Source: Acidobacteriota bacterium
Lineage (GTDB): Bacteria; Acidobacteriota; Terriglobia; Acidiferrales; UBA7541
Assembly (NCBI GenBank): GCA_003223245.1
Contig: QHYI01000143.1
Location: 1-64,000, forward strand
DNA length: 64,000 bases
Direction of reading: 5' to 3'
Made by a program: the position numbers and the translations under genes. Under the pieces are notes generated by a model. That model searched no databases and was not told where the DNA came from. It saw nothing but the letters and a program-made list of their open reading frames with translations. Shown piece after piece: positions 1-8,269 of the stretch (within the stretch, counting starts at the first letter, position 1; each line of letters opens with the position of its first letter).

Positions 1-238
1 CTTCACGCCATCTTCCGATTCCAAGTGTTCCGTTGTCAGCGTCGGTCCAAATCGCTCGCCTTCCGCCCCGCTGTACTTCTCCCGCACCAGCCCCAGCACC
101 TTCCTCCCGATACAGCCTCCACAGCCGCTTCGCCTGCCGATAGCTCAAGCGGAGTAGCGGCGCCGCATCCACCACCCGCAGCTGCTTGCTCTTCACCCGC
201 GCCAGCACCTCCACCCTCCCCAACTCTCTCTCGCTCAT
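1..238 (-). pseudogene. ISNCY-type transposase, 5' remnant with internal deletion
   Basis: Reading the minus strand from an ATG at 238 gives a helix-turn-helix start (MSERELGRVEVLARVKSKQL, then a DAAPLLRLSYRQAKRLWR stretch) of the kind that opens ISNCY-family transposases. Near position 100 the frame changes: the next recognisable transposase segment (VLGLVREKYSG, then ERFGPTLTTEHL) is in another frame. The intervening part of the helix-turn-helix region is missing. The gene therefore has an internal deletion with a frameshift and cannot make a normal enzyme. It runs off the left edge of the window, so the state of the catalytic domain is unknown. The family call rests on remembered motif similarity. 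Confidence 0.7.
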
Positions 239-256
239 CTCTGTCCGCCCCAATCT

Positions 257-324
257 GACCTCCTTTTGGAGGTCCTATTAGGGGACATTTCTATCGGGGA
301 CAAAAGGGGACATTATCATCGGGG
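257..324. repeat. IS-end-like repeats next to the transposase remnant
   Basis: A perfect 7-bp hairpin (GACCTCC-TTTT-GGAGGTC, 257-274) is followed by two near-identical 19-mers, GGGGACATTTCTATCGGGG at 281-299 and GGGGACATTATCATCGGGG at 306-324. They lie just upstream of the transposase start. Their position suggests they are the terminal, transposase-binding end of the insertion element. The opposite end is outside the window. Confidence 0.5.
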
Positions 325-340
325 TACAACAGCACATAAG

Positions 341-367
341 AGAGACGTGAGAGACGTGAGAGACGTG
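341..367. repeat. Three tandem copies of a 9-bp unit
   Basis: AGAGACGTG occurs three times head to tail without a mismatch, about 110 bp before the ribokinase start. A function is not evident. It may be a small slippage-prone tract left at the insertion-element boundary. Confidence 0.7.
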
Positions 368-475
368 CGGACCTATGACGCAGGCCGAGCAATGGCTCGC
401 CTAGGCAGGCTCCTCGGGTTGGGGTTTGGGCGCGGGATTCTTATATAATCCGCGCGAATCAGCTAGGGTGAAACG

Positions 476-1414
476 ATGGCCAGCCAATCTTTTATCGCTG
501 TTGTGGGGAGCGCGAACGTGGATCTCACGACGTTCCATGACGCGTTTCCGAAGCCGGGGGAGACGATTTTTGGGAAGAGCTTCGACCTGGGATTCGGCGG
601 AAAAGGCGCGAATCAGGCGGTGGCCGCGCGATTGTGCGGGGCAAATGTCGCCATGGTGGCAAAGGTCGGAAACGATCTCTTCGGCCCCGCAACCATCAAG
701 AATTTCGAGGCTCAGGGAATCGACGCGAGCTATGTGGGCATTGCAGAGGGCGTTTCGAGCGGCGTCGCGCCCATTTTTGTGGATCCCGAAGGGCAAAACC
801 GCATCCTCGTCGTGAAGGGCGCGAACGACCTGCTAGCTCCGGGGGATGTGGATGCGGCAGAGCCGCTTTTGCGAAAAGCGAACGCCATTGTGCTGCAATT
901 TGAAATTCCGCTGCGCACGGTGTATCACACGGCGCAATTCGCAAAACGCAAGGGGATCCGGTGTATCGTGAATCCCGCGCCAGCGCAACCCGTGGACTTT
1001 GCGCAACTCGGCGGCGTGGACTATTTCATGCCAAACGAGAGCGAGGCGGAAACGATCACCGGCATGCCGGTGGCTACCGCTGGCGAGGCGGAGGAATGTG
1101 CAAGGTGTCTGCTGGAGAAAGGCGTGCGGCGCGTCGTTATCACGCGGGGCGAGCGCGGCTGCCTGCTGGCCAGCGAAGAGGGTACGGAACTCGTACCGCC
1201 ATTCCAAGTCGAGTCTGTGGATTCAACCGGTGCGGGAGACGCGTTTATCGGCAGCTTTGCCGTGTTTCTAGGAGAAGGTCATCCGGAGAAGGAAGCGCTT
1301 CTCCGAGCGAGTCTCTATGCGGCGCTTTCGACCATGAAGGTGGGTACGCAAAAGTCGTTCTGGAGCCGGGCGGAATTCGAGAAAGAGTGGCAAAAACGCT
1401 GCGCGCGCCTGTAA
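476..1414 (+). CDS. rbsK: Ribokinase, PfkB family
   Basis: 312 residues, the usual length for PfkB-family sugar kinases. It should phosphorylate ribose (or deoxyribose) at O-5 with ATP in the cytoplasm. The N-terminal substrate motif GGKGANQA is at about residues 41-48. The C-terminal anion-hole and catalytic motif STGAGDAF is at about 250-257, with Asp255 as the probable base. The start is supported by an AGGGTG Shine-Dalgarno a few bases upstream. The gene is followed on the same strand by deoC and a double aldehyde dehydrogenase, which points to nucleoside or (deoxy)ribose catabolism. The exact sugar cannot be read from sequence. Another PfkB kinase specificity is possible. Confidence 0.85.
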   Translation: MASQSFIAVVGSANVDLTTFHDAFPKPGETIFGKSFDLGFGGKGANQAVAARLCGANVAMVAKVGNDLFGPATIKNFEAQGIDASYVGIAEGVSSGVAPIFVDPEGQNRILVVKGANDLLAPGDVDAAEPLLRKANAIVLQFEIPLRTVYHTAQFAKRKGIRCIVNPAPAQPVDFAQLGGVDYFMPNESEAETITGMPVATAGEAEECARCLLEKGVRRVVITRGERGCLLASEEGTELVPPFQVESVDSTGAGDAFIGSFAVFLGEGHPEKEALLRASLYAALSTMKVGTQKSFWSRAEFEKEWQKRCARL

Positions 1415-1480
1415 ACGCGCTCTGGCAAAGTGATAAGATGACGTAATTGAAGCAGTCTCGCCGGTCCGGTGTAGGATTCC

Positions 1481-2548
1481 ATGACTCTTCGCGACAAGCC
1501 TGCGACAATGCGTGATGCGAGCCTTGAGCACCTTTCCGTTTCAGGGCCGGGCGCAATCTCTCCCTCTTACACGGCGATTGCGCAATACGGGGGCCGCGAA
1601 CTGCAGCCCAACCGCGGCATTCCGCTCAATTTGGATTGGATTGCTGCCGTGCGCGTCAACACCAGCGCCGTGGAACGCCGTGCGCAAACTCTGGTTACCC
1701 GGCGAACTGTGAAAAAAGATTGGCAAGCCGCGTGGCTGTTGCGCGCCATCACATGCATGGACCTAACCACTCTTTCGGGCGATGACACCGACGAGCGTGT
1801 GCGGCGCCTGTGCGCGAAGGCACGGCAACCGATTCAGCAGGAACTGGCACAGAAGCTCGGAGTCGAAAGCCTGGGGATTACAGTTGCGGTCGTGTGCGTG
1901 TATCACACGTTTGTGGAGACGGCGCGCCGTGCGCTGGAGGGCAGCGGAATTCGTGTGGCGGCGGTCTCGACGGGATTCCCCGCGGGACTTTCGCCGCTAC
2001 AGGAGCGCGTCAATGAGATTCGGCGCTCGGTGGAGGCTGGAGCGGATGAAATCGATGTGGTCATCACGCGTGCTCATGTTTTCGGCGCGAGGTGGCAGGC
2101 GCTTTACGATGAAATCTCAACGTTCAAGAATGCCTGCGGACCGGCCCACTTGAAAGTGATTCTGGGCACGGGGGATTTGCAGACGCTGCGGAATGTCGCG
2201 CGAGCGAGCTACGTAGCCATGATGGCGGGAGCGGACTTCATCAAGACTTCCACCGGCAAGGAAGCGGTGAACGCGACGCTGCCGGTCGGTTTAGTGATGG
2301 TGCGCGCGATTCGCGAGTACGCGCAGGAAACGGGAATGGCCGTGGGATTCAAGCCGGCGGGCGGGATTCGAACGGCGAAGCAAGCCCTCGAATGGCTTGT
2401 TCTGATGAAAGAAGAGCTGGGCACGCCGTGGATGAAAGCGGACTTGTTCCGCTTTGGCGCAAGCGGCATGCTTGGGGACATCGAACGCCAGCTCGAACAT
2501 CACGCGACGGGACGTTATTCAGCGGACTATCGCCATCCGATTGCATGA
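1481..2548 (+). CDS. deoC: Deoxyribose-phosphate aldolase, long form
   Basis: Cleaves 2-deoxyribose-5-phosphate to acetaldehyde and glyceraldehyde-3-phosphate by Schiff-base chemistry. The catalytic triad known from E. coli (Asp102, Lys167, Lys201) is recognisable with matching spacing. Asp192 is in EIDVVIT, Lys255 in ADFIKTSTGK and Lys291 in VGFKPAGGIRT. At 355 residues it is about 90-100 residues longer than the short bacterial enzyme because of an N-terminal extension, as in other long-form DeoC proteins. The first ATG has only a weak ribosome-binding site, and a later start such as the ATG at 1508 is possible. It sits between a ribokinase and an aldehyde dehydrogenase that could oxidise the acetaldehyde produced. 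Confidence 0.93.
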   Translation: MTLRDKPATMRDASLEHLSVSGPGAISPSYTAIAQYGGRELQPNRGIPLNLDWIAAVRVNTSAVERRAQTLVTRRTVKKDWQAAWLLRAITCMDLTTLSGDDTDERVRRLCAKARQPIQQELAQKLGVESLGITVAVVCVYHTFVETARRALEGSGIRVAAVSTGFPAGLSPLQERVNEIRRSVEAGADEIDVVITRAHVFGARWQALYDEISTFKNACGPAHLKVILGTGDLQTLRNVARASYVAMMAGADFIKTSTGKEAVNATLPVGLVMVRAIREYAQETGMAVGFKPAGGIRTAKQALEWLVLMKEELGTPWMKADLFRFGASGMLGDIERQLEHHATGRYSADYRHPIA

Positions 2549-2593
2549 GCGGCATGACCGTGGTGCGGTCAGGAAGGAACCGGGAACAAGCCG

Positions 2594-4978
2594 GTGAGCA
2601 TTGTCGAGAAATTCATAACCATGGAGTACGGCCCCGCGCCCGAGGATCCGCGCGAGGCGCTGGCGTGGCTTGATGTTCATCAGCGCCGCTTCGGTCATTT
2701 CATTAACGGAGAATGGCGAGCACCGGCGGCAGGAACTTATTTCGATACGGCGGATCCATCCACGGGAGAAACACTCGCCACCGTCGCGCAAGGCTCCGTC
2801 GAAGATGTGGATCGCGCGGTGAAAGCGGCTCGCGGCGCATTGCCCGCGTGGCAGGCTCTCACTCCTCATGCCCGCGCGCGGTACCTTTACGCGCTGGCGC
2901 GGCAAGTACAAAAGCATTCGCGCTGGCTGGCGGTGCTCGAAACGCTGGACAACGGCAAGCCAATTCGCGAGAGCCGCGACATCGATATTCCGCTTGTCGC
3001 GCGGCATTTCTATCACCATGCGGGCTGGGCGCAGATTCTCGAGCAGGAATTTCCTGGTTATGTAGCTTGCGGCGTGGTGGGCCAGATTATTCCTTGGAAT
3101 TTTCCGCTGCTGATGCTGGCGTGGAAAATCGCGCCAGCACTTGGCACGGGAAATACCGTGGTTCTGAAACCCGCAGAATTCACGCCCCTGACCGCGCTCG
3201 CTTTCGCGCAAATTTGTCAGGAAATCGAGCTGCCTCCTGGCGTGGTGAACATTGTCACCGGGGATGGCTCGACTGGCGAGGCATTGGCTAAGCATCCGGA
3301 TGTGGCTAAGGTCGCCTTCACCGGGTCGAGCGAAGTGGGTCGCGCGATTCGCAAGGCCACCGCCGAGAGCCACAAAAAGCTTTCGCTCGAGCTGGGCGGC
3401 AAATCGCCGTTCATCATTTTTGAAGATGCGGACCTGGACGGCGCGGTCGAAGGCCTGGTCGATGGGATTTGGTTCAACCAAGGACAAGTGTGCTGCGCGG
3501 GCTCGCGGCTGCTGATGCAAGAGAGCATTGCGGAGAAATTGCTCCGCAAGATTCAGGACCGCATGAACACGTTGCGCATCGGTCCGCCGCTCGACAAAGC
3601 CATCGACATCGGCGCGATTGTCGCGCGCGTGCAACTGGAACGCATCCAGCGCCTGGTGGATCAAGGCGTTGCCGAAGGCGCGATGTGCTGGCAGCCGTCG
3701 ATTCCGGTTCCCTCGCGCGGCTGGTATTTTCCGCCGACGCTTTTGAGCAACGTGCATCCAAGCTCGGTCGTGGCCCAGCAGGAAATTTTCGGGCCAGTCC
3801 TTGCCGCCATGGCGTTTCGAACGCCGCGTGAAGCGGTTGAATTGGCCAACAATACGGTGTACGGCCTCGCCGCTTGTGTGTGGAGCGAAAGCATCAACGT
3901 GGCTCTGCATGTCGCGGCGCAACTGAAAGCAGGCGTGGTTTGGGTGAACTGCACGAATCTTTTTGACGCGGCATGTGGATTCGGCGGCTACCGCGAAAGC
4001 GGCTTTGGCCGGGAAGGTGGCCGTGAAGGCCTGCTGGAATACCTGGAGCCTGCTTGGTTCAAGCAGGCGGGGCGCATGCATGCGACGCCTCCGGCGATCA
4101 CGCAGCCGCCGGAAGCGGCCGGAGATTTTTCCGCGCCGCCGATTGACCGCACGGTGAAGCTCTACATTGGCGGCAAACAGGCGCGGCCGGATTCCGGCTA
4201 CAGCATGGCCGTGCGCGCCGCGGACGGCCGCGTGCTCGGCGAAGCGCCTCTCGGCAATCGCAAGGACATTCGCAACGCGGTCGAAGCTGCCCGCAAAGCC
4301 GAAGCCTGGGGCAAAGCCACGGCGCACAATCGCGCGCAAGTGCTCTTCTACATCGCGGAGAATCTTTCGCAACGCGGAGAAGAAATTGCCGTGCGTCTAG
4401 CTACCGTTGTCGGAAGGAAACAGGCCGAATCCGAAGTCCGTCTCGGCATCGAACGCATTTTTTCTTACGCAGCTTGGGCTGACAAATTTGATGGCGCAGT
4501 GCACAATCCTCCATTTCGAAACGTGGCGCTTGCCATGAAAGAGCCCATCGGCACGGTGGGCGTCCTCTGTCCTAGCGATGAGCCGCTGCTCGGTTTTCTG
4601 TCGCTGGTGATGCCGGCCATCTGCGTGGGCAATACGGTGATTGCAATTCCTTCCGAGAAATATCCGCTGATTACGGGCGATTTGTATCAAGTCCTTGACA
4701 CCAGCGATTTGCCCGGGGGCGTAGTGAACATCATCACGGGCCGTGCGACCGAGCTGCTCAAAACGCTCGCCGAGCACGACGACGTCGACGCGATCTGGAG
4801 TTTCACCGACGAAGCGAGCGCGGCAGCCGCGAAAATGCTATCGGTTGGGAATTTGAAGCAAGTGTTCACCAACGAAGGCCGCGCCATCGATTGGTTCGAC
4901 GCAAAGCAAGGCGAAGGACGCTGGTTCCTCGACCACGCGGTTCAGATCAAAAATATCTGGGTTCCCTACGGCGAGTAA
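2594..4978 (+). CDS. Tandem aldehyde dehydrogenase (active plus degenerate domain)
   Basis: 794 residues, against about 480-500 for a usual aldehyde dehydrogenase. Residues about 30-490 form a complete NAD(P)-dependent domain, with the IIPWNFP Rossmann motif, Glu266 in LELGGKSP and the catalytic Cys300 in FNQGQVCCAGSR. From about residue 520 a second domain repeats the coenzyme-binding part (a PSDEPLLG segment in place of PWNFPLLM). It ends before any catalytic cysteine motif and is shorter. The layout recalls eukaryotic ALDH16-type proteins. The start is a GTG, and an ATG at 2621 is an alternative. Together with deoC it probably oxidises acetaldehyde to acetate. The role of the second domain, perhaps oligomerisation, is inference. 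Confidence 0.9.
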   Translation: MSIVEKFITMEYGPAPEDPREALAWLDVHQRRFGHFINGEWRAPAAGTYFDTADPSTGETLATVAQGSVEDVDRAVKAARGALPAWQALTPHARARYLYALARQVQKHSRWLAVLETLDNGKPIRESRDIDIPLVARHFYHHAGWAQILEQEFPGYVACGVVGQIIPWNFPLLMLAWKIAPALGTGNTVVLKPAEFTPLTALAFAQICQEIELPPGVVNIVTGDGSTGEALAKHPDVAKVAFTGSSEVGRAIRKATAESHKKLSLELGGKSPFIIFEDADLDGAVEGLVDGIWFNQGQVCCAGSRLLMQESIAEKLLRKIQDRMNTLRIGPPLDKAIDIGAIVARVQLERIQRLVDQGVAEGAMCWQPSIPVPSRGWYFPPTLLSNVHPSSVVAQQEIFGPVLAAMAFRTPREAVELANNTVYGLAACVWSESINVALHVAAQLKAGVVWVNCTNLFDAACGFGGYRESGFGREGGREGLLEYLEPAWFKQAGRMHATPPAITQPPEAAGDFSAPPIDRTVKLYIGGKQARPDSGYSMAVRAADGRVLGEAPLGNRKDIRNAVEAARKAEAWGKATAHNRAQVLFYIAENLSQRGEEIAVRLATVVGRKQAESEVRLGIERIFSYAAWADKFDGAVHNPPFRNVALAMKEPIGTVGVLCPSDEPLLGFLSLVMPAICVGNTVIAIPSEKYPLITGDLYQVLDTSDLPGGVVNIITGRATELLKTLAEHDDVDAIWSFTDEASAAAAKMLSVGNLKQVFTNEGRAIDWFDAKQGEGRWFLDHAVQIKNIWVPYGE

Positions 4979-5277
4979 TTCACCGAGCCCTGCAGATCGG
5001 CGCGTGCGATTCGGGAATCCGTTTTACTTCCAAAGTTCGTCCCACCGTCAAACTCCTAGAGCCTGGCTCGGAACCGTTGGGTGAATGCAAGCGGAGCCCT
5101 TGTGGTTCGCTAAACCTTCAACGTAGGAAACTTTCATTGACTACACCTTGCCGGTTTAACCGGCGCACGGAGACACCCATGAAACGATGCACGATGCTTT
5201 ATAATAGAAGGGAGGGAGTGATGCCTTGGAGGGAGTGCGCCGGAATTTCACCGAGGGCGCTAAGTCATTGAAAGAAA
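4979..5277. other. Intergenic, with a possible short leader ORF
   Basis: No known gene is visible. It contains a near-palindrome GCCGGTTTAACCGGC around 5155, a TATAAT hexamer at 5200-5205 and a strong AGGGAGGGAG Shine-Dalgarno ahead of an ATG at 5221. That ATG opens a 16-codon reading frame ending before the tRNA. The ORF may be chance. Confidence 0.3.
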
Positions 5278-5354
5278 TGGTAGGCCCGGGAGGACTCGAA
5301 CCTCTGACCTCTTCCGTGTCAAGGAAGCGCTCTAACCAACTGAGCTACGGGCCT
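5278..5354 (-). tRNA. tRNA-Val (anticodon GAC)
   Basis: The minus strand folds as a canonical cloverleaf. The acceptor is AGGCCCG paired with CGGGCCT and the D-arm is GCTCAGTTGGTTAGAGC. The anticodon stem CTTCC/GGAAG carries the loop TTGACAC, giving anticodon GAC. The T-arm contains GTTCGAGTC. The discriminator A is followed by an encoded CCA (5278-5280). One A-C mismatch is seen at the base of the T stem. Confidence 0.95.
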
Positions 5355-5904
5355 AAAGTGAGGACTCTAATTTAACACAACGGCGTGAGAACCGCAGACC
5401 TGCCCGACTCGCTCGCTCCGCCTTACCAATCGGTTTTGGCCGAGTGAGCGCAGTCCGTATAGCGCGGGGTGGGGCGGCGGGGGGTGCGCCTGATCACGCA
5501 GCAACCTGCAGAAATCACACATGCGCGTTGCCCGATTTGGGCCTGCTCTAGACAACCTGATACCCGCGACTCTTGTCCTGCGTTTGTAACCTCTTGCCAA
5601 TCAATTACTTCCCTAGCTAAGCTAGAAATCAAGGTTACTTCGTATCCGCTTTCCCTCCGCTTCAGTTGGCCCCAGAACTGCCTCTGAGAATGCAACCCTG
5701 AGGATCGCAAGCCAAACAAAGGGAGACCTCGAGCCGAAAGTGGGAATCGCAAGCGCCAGAGTGCCGGTCTTCCGCGCCGAAGTGGGCGCACCCAAGCAAA
5801 AACGAGGCTCACTGCGACCCAGGTTGCCGCAAAGGTTCTAACGATAAATGCGGCAGGGTCATTTTTGCGAGGCTTCATCGGTTTCGGCTAGACAAGGGGG
5901 AGAA
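5355..5904. other. Intergenic, no gene recognised
   Basis: About 550 bases between tRNA-Val and the truncated cytochrome. ORFs in the track here have no signal peptide, ribosome-binding site or recognisable domain. No integrase remnant beside the tRNA could be identified. Confidence 0.5.
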
Positions 5905-6360
5905 ATGCACACGAAGATCTGTGGCACTTCCAGAGCCCCATTGCTCACGCTTCTTCTGTTCCTGGTTTCGCTCGGTTTCGCGGTTTACCTGAACGCGCGG
6001 CCACCGGCGCAGGATGCCAGTAAGCCAGTTGCTGAACAGGAAAAGGTCCAGACGGCGGCATCGGCAGCCGCTAGCGGGGACTACGTGGGAAGTGCAACCT
6101 GCAAAACCTGCCATGAGGACATGCCCAGCAAAGGTTTTTACAAGAACTTTGAAGACTCGCCGCACTTTGTAACCACGCTGGATACCAGGAAAGGCCCCGA
6201 GTGGCACGGCTGCGAGGCTTGCCACGGGCCTGGCAAAGCTCACATGGAAGGCGGCGGAAATCTCTTTCCTCTTTGCCCGAGAAACACTCGTAACTTCGCG
6301 CGGCTCGCGCATCTTCCGCTCTTCGCTGTAAAATGCGTCGCGCGCTTCGTAAATTCTTGA
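5905..6360 (+). pseudogene. Truncated multihaem cytochrome c (DmsE-like)
   Basis: The ATG at 5905 has a good ribosome-binding site (AAGGGGGAG). It starts a signal-anchor segment (LLTLLLFLVSLGFAVYL), then a periplasmic segment with GSATCKTCH at about 66-70 and HGCEACHGPG at about 101-110. These are two CxxCH haem sites arranged as in decahaem cytochromes of the DmsE/MtrA kind. After KAHMEGGG (about 6258) the similarity stops and the frame runs through unrelated sequence to a stop at 6360. The expected remaining haem sites are absent. It is best read as a 5' fragment left by a deletion or rearrangement. A dihaem protein with a new tail is less likely. Confidence 0.7.
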
Positions 6361-6379
6361 AGCGAGTGCGCGCGCAAAA

Positions 6380-7039
6380 ATGAAAATTCAAATTGACTCG
6401 GACCTGCAGAAAAAATACCCGCGAACGGCCCTCGGCTGCTTGACCGCGCGCGTAAACGCCGGCCCGTCGCCAGACGAACTGCTCGAGGAGATGAAAGCAC
6501 GCGCGCTCGAAATCGAGCGCTTGCCTTTCCCGCGCGGTGTGCTGGAATCCCCGCAAATCGAAAACACGCGCCGCGCCTACAAAGCCCTGGGAAAGGATCC
6601 TGCGCGCTATCGCGGTTCGGCCGAAGCGCTGCTGCGCCGCATTGTCGCCGGAAAAGGCTTGCCGCAAATCAACGCCGTGGTGGACGTGATCAACCTGGTT
6701 TCCGTCGAAAGCCGGCTGCCCGTCGGTCTTTATGACATGGCGCACGTCGTGGGAGACATCGTCTTTCGCGCCGGTCGCGCGGGCGAGACCTACAAGGGCA
6801 TCGGCAAGTATGATTTGAATCTTGAAGGCCTGCCCCTTTTTGCCGACAACCGCGGTCCGCACGGCAGCGCCACCAGCGATTCCGAGCGCACCATGGTTAC
6901 ATCGAAAACGGAAGGCATTCTCGCCATTATCATCTCTTTCGCCGGACCAGAGAGCCTGGACCGCTGGACCCAGCGCATGTCCGGCCTGCTCGTACAATAT
7001 GCCTCCGCGCAAAACGTCGAAATTCGCATCGTGCAGTGA
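6380..7039 (+). CDS. B3/4 domain protein (PheT-like tRNA-binding fold)
   Basis: 219 residues resembling the B3/B4 domain of the phenylalanyl-tRNA synthetase beta subunit, found as a stand-alone protein in many bacteria. Family-like segments are SPQIENTRRAYKALGKDPAR, an INAVVDVINLVSVES stretch and PVGLYDMAHVVGDI. No synthetase catalytic core is present. The family is thought to handle mischarged amino acids or tRNA, but its role is not firmly established. It is cytoplasmic, with no signal peptide. No strong ribosome-binding site precedes the ATG. It lies 20 bases after the truncated cytochrome and on the same strand as the next membrane protein. Confidence 0.8.
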   Translation: MKIQIDSDLQKKYPRTALGCLTARVNAGPSPDELLEEMKARALEIERLPFPRGVLESPQIENTRRAYKALGKDPARYRGSAEALLRRIVAGKGLPQINAVVDVINLVSVESRLPVGLYDMAHVVGDIVFRAGRAGETYKGIGKYDLNLEGLPLFADNRGPHGSATSDSERTMVTSKTEGILAIIISFAGPESLDRWTQRMSGLLVQYASAQNVEIRIVQ

Positions 7040-7206
7040 ACGGGCCTTGTTCGCGGATCGACTGCGCGAAAGAGCAGTAGCGTTTCCGTCACCAAAGAGC
7101 TCCCGTCCCATTGCTTCGAGGCAGATTTCCGCGCCACCATGAAGATGGTTACGTATCTGCTTTCAAGGGTGTAGCCGCAACCCGCTCCGAAAGTACGGAA
7201 ACGAGC

Positions 7207-7971
7207 ATGCCCACACTGAACCGCGTGGAATTGGATCGGCTCGAAAAGCGAGAGTTGCAGCTTGCCGTCCTGGCCGTCGTGTTTGTGCTGGTGCTGGCGG
7301 GCGGCCTGGCTGCGTTCATGTATCCGCTGGTCTTTCTCCATCCCATTGGCAATAAGTGGACGCTCCGCGTCGCCTTCTTTGGTTTCTGTGGACTAACCCT
7401 CCTCTTTGTCGGCTACCTTCTCGAGCACCAGCGCACCGTGCGCCAGTTGAAGCAGCAACTCCTGGCGGAGCTGGAACGCAACATTCTGTTGCAGCACCAG
7501 GCCAGCGTGGATTTGCTGCACTCCATGCCGGACCAGCGTCATTTCTGGGACCGCTTGACCATGGAGTTCCGCCGCGCCATGACCATGCAAAAAACGCTTT
7601 CGCTGCTGCTCGTGAAAGCCAAGGCCGCTGCCGGACCGGCAAAGCCGAACCAGGATGACGATGCCGCCCGGAGCGATGCGGCCAAGGCGATGTCTCGCAA
7701 ATTGCGTCCCACCGATTCCATTTATCGGCTCGCCCCCAACACCTTCGCTCTGGTTCTGCCGGAGACAGATGCGCTGAACGCAAAGCGCATCGCTGTCCGC
7801 CTGCAGGAAGAGCTGCAGGACGTTCGCATGAAATACGCCAAAGCATTTGACATCTCGGCCCACAACTACCCGCAGGATGTTCAGAGCGCCCACGAACTGG
7901 AAGACATCGTGAAGTCGCTGCTCCCCGAGCAGGAAGAGTGGGACGCGCTCGAACCCGCCACCGCGAAGTAA
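7207..7971 (+). CDS. Membrane protein with degenerate GGDEF domain
   Basis: 254 residues from the ATG at 7207, chosen because the longer frame upstream has no features. Two transmembrane helices (about 17-40 and 50-70) are followed by a basic, coiled-coil-like linker with LKQQLLAELERN. The cytoplasmic part has the outline of a diguanylate-cyclase fold. The segment DSIYRLAPNTFALVLPETD aligns with the usual R-x-GGDEF-x-x-x-LP strand, but GGDEF is replaced by APNTF. The domain should be catalytically inactive, and a receptor or dimerisation role is possible. The domain call is from pattern similarity only. Confidence 0.6.
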   Translation: MPTLNRVELDRLEKRELQLAVLAVVFVLVLAGGLAAFMYPLVFLHPIGNKWTLRVAFFGFCGLTLLFVGYLLEHQRTVRQLKQQLLAELERNILLQHQASVDLLHSMPDQRHFWDRLTMEFRRAMTMQKTLSLLLVKAKAAAGPAKPNQDDDAARSDAAKAMSRKLRPTDSIYRLAPNTFALVLPETDALNAKRIAVRLQEELQDVRMKYAKAFDISAHNYPQDVQSAHELEDIVKSLLPEQEEWDALEPATAK

Positions 7972-8269
7972 GTTCCGCTCCTGCCTAGCCCGGAGCGGCC
8001 CCCGTATTCTTTGTAAATGCGCATGCTAAAGGGGTTATGTCCCCGTGATCGACGGTCTCTCTCATCACTTGCCGCTCTTCGAACTCCCAGATCAACGGCG
8101 CTTTGCCTCTCGAACCATGCGGCCACGGGCTCTCGTGCCGGGGACCGTTACAAGAAAAGGCCACGCGACTCACCGCTCCGGATGCGCCACAACAGGCCGC
8201 CCAATTTGTCTAGGAGGCGGCCAGTTCGCGGACTGTCTTTCTCGATCCAAAGAGCGCAAACTCTTTGGC

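Noticed and set aside
25-258. 77-residue Pro/Ser-rich ORF on the plus strand
   Set aside because: It is antisense to the transposase remnant, which has recognisable protein motifs.
341-367. Tandem repeats as a CRISPR array
   Set aside because: Repeats are only 9 bp and directly adjacent, with no spacers. No cas genes are present.
2519-4372. 617-codon open frame on the minus strand
   Set aside because: It lies antisense to the well-supported aldehyde dehydrogenase and has Arg/His/Ala-rich composition with no domain. It is a GC-rich shadow.
5355-5904. Integrated element at tRNA-Val
   Set aside because: No integrase, no repeated tRNA 3' end and no phage genes were seen near the tRNA.
8045-8269. 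Extended N-terminus and possible SAM riboswitch before the PLP enzyme
   Set aside because: The upstream codons lack family similarity, and none of the SAM-riboswitch core sequences known to me could be found in this stretch.
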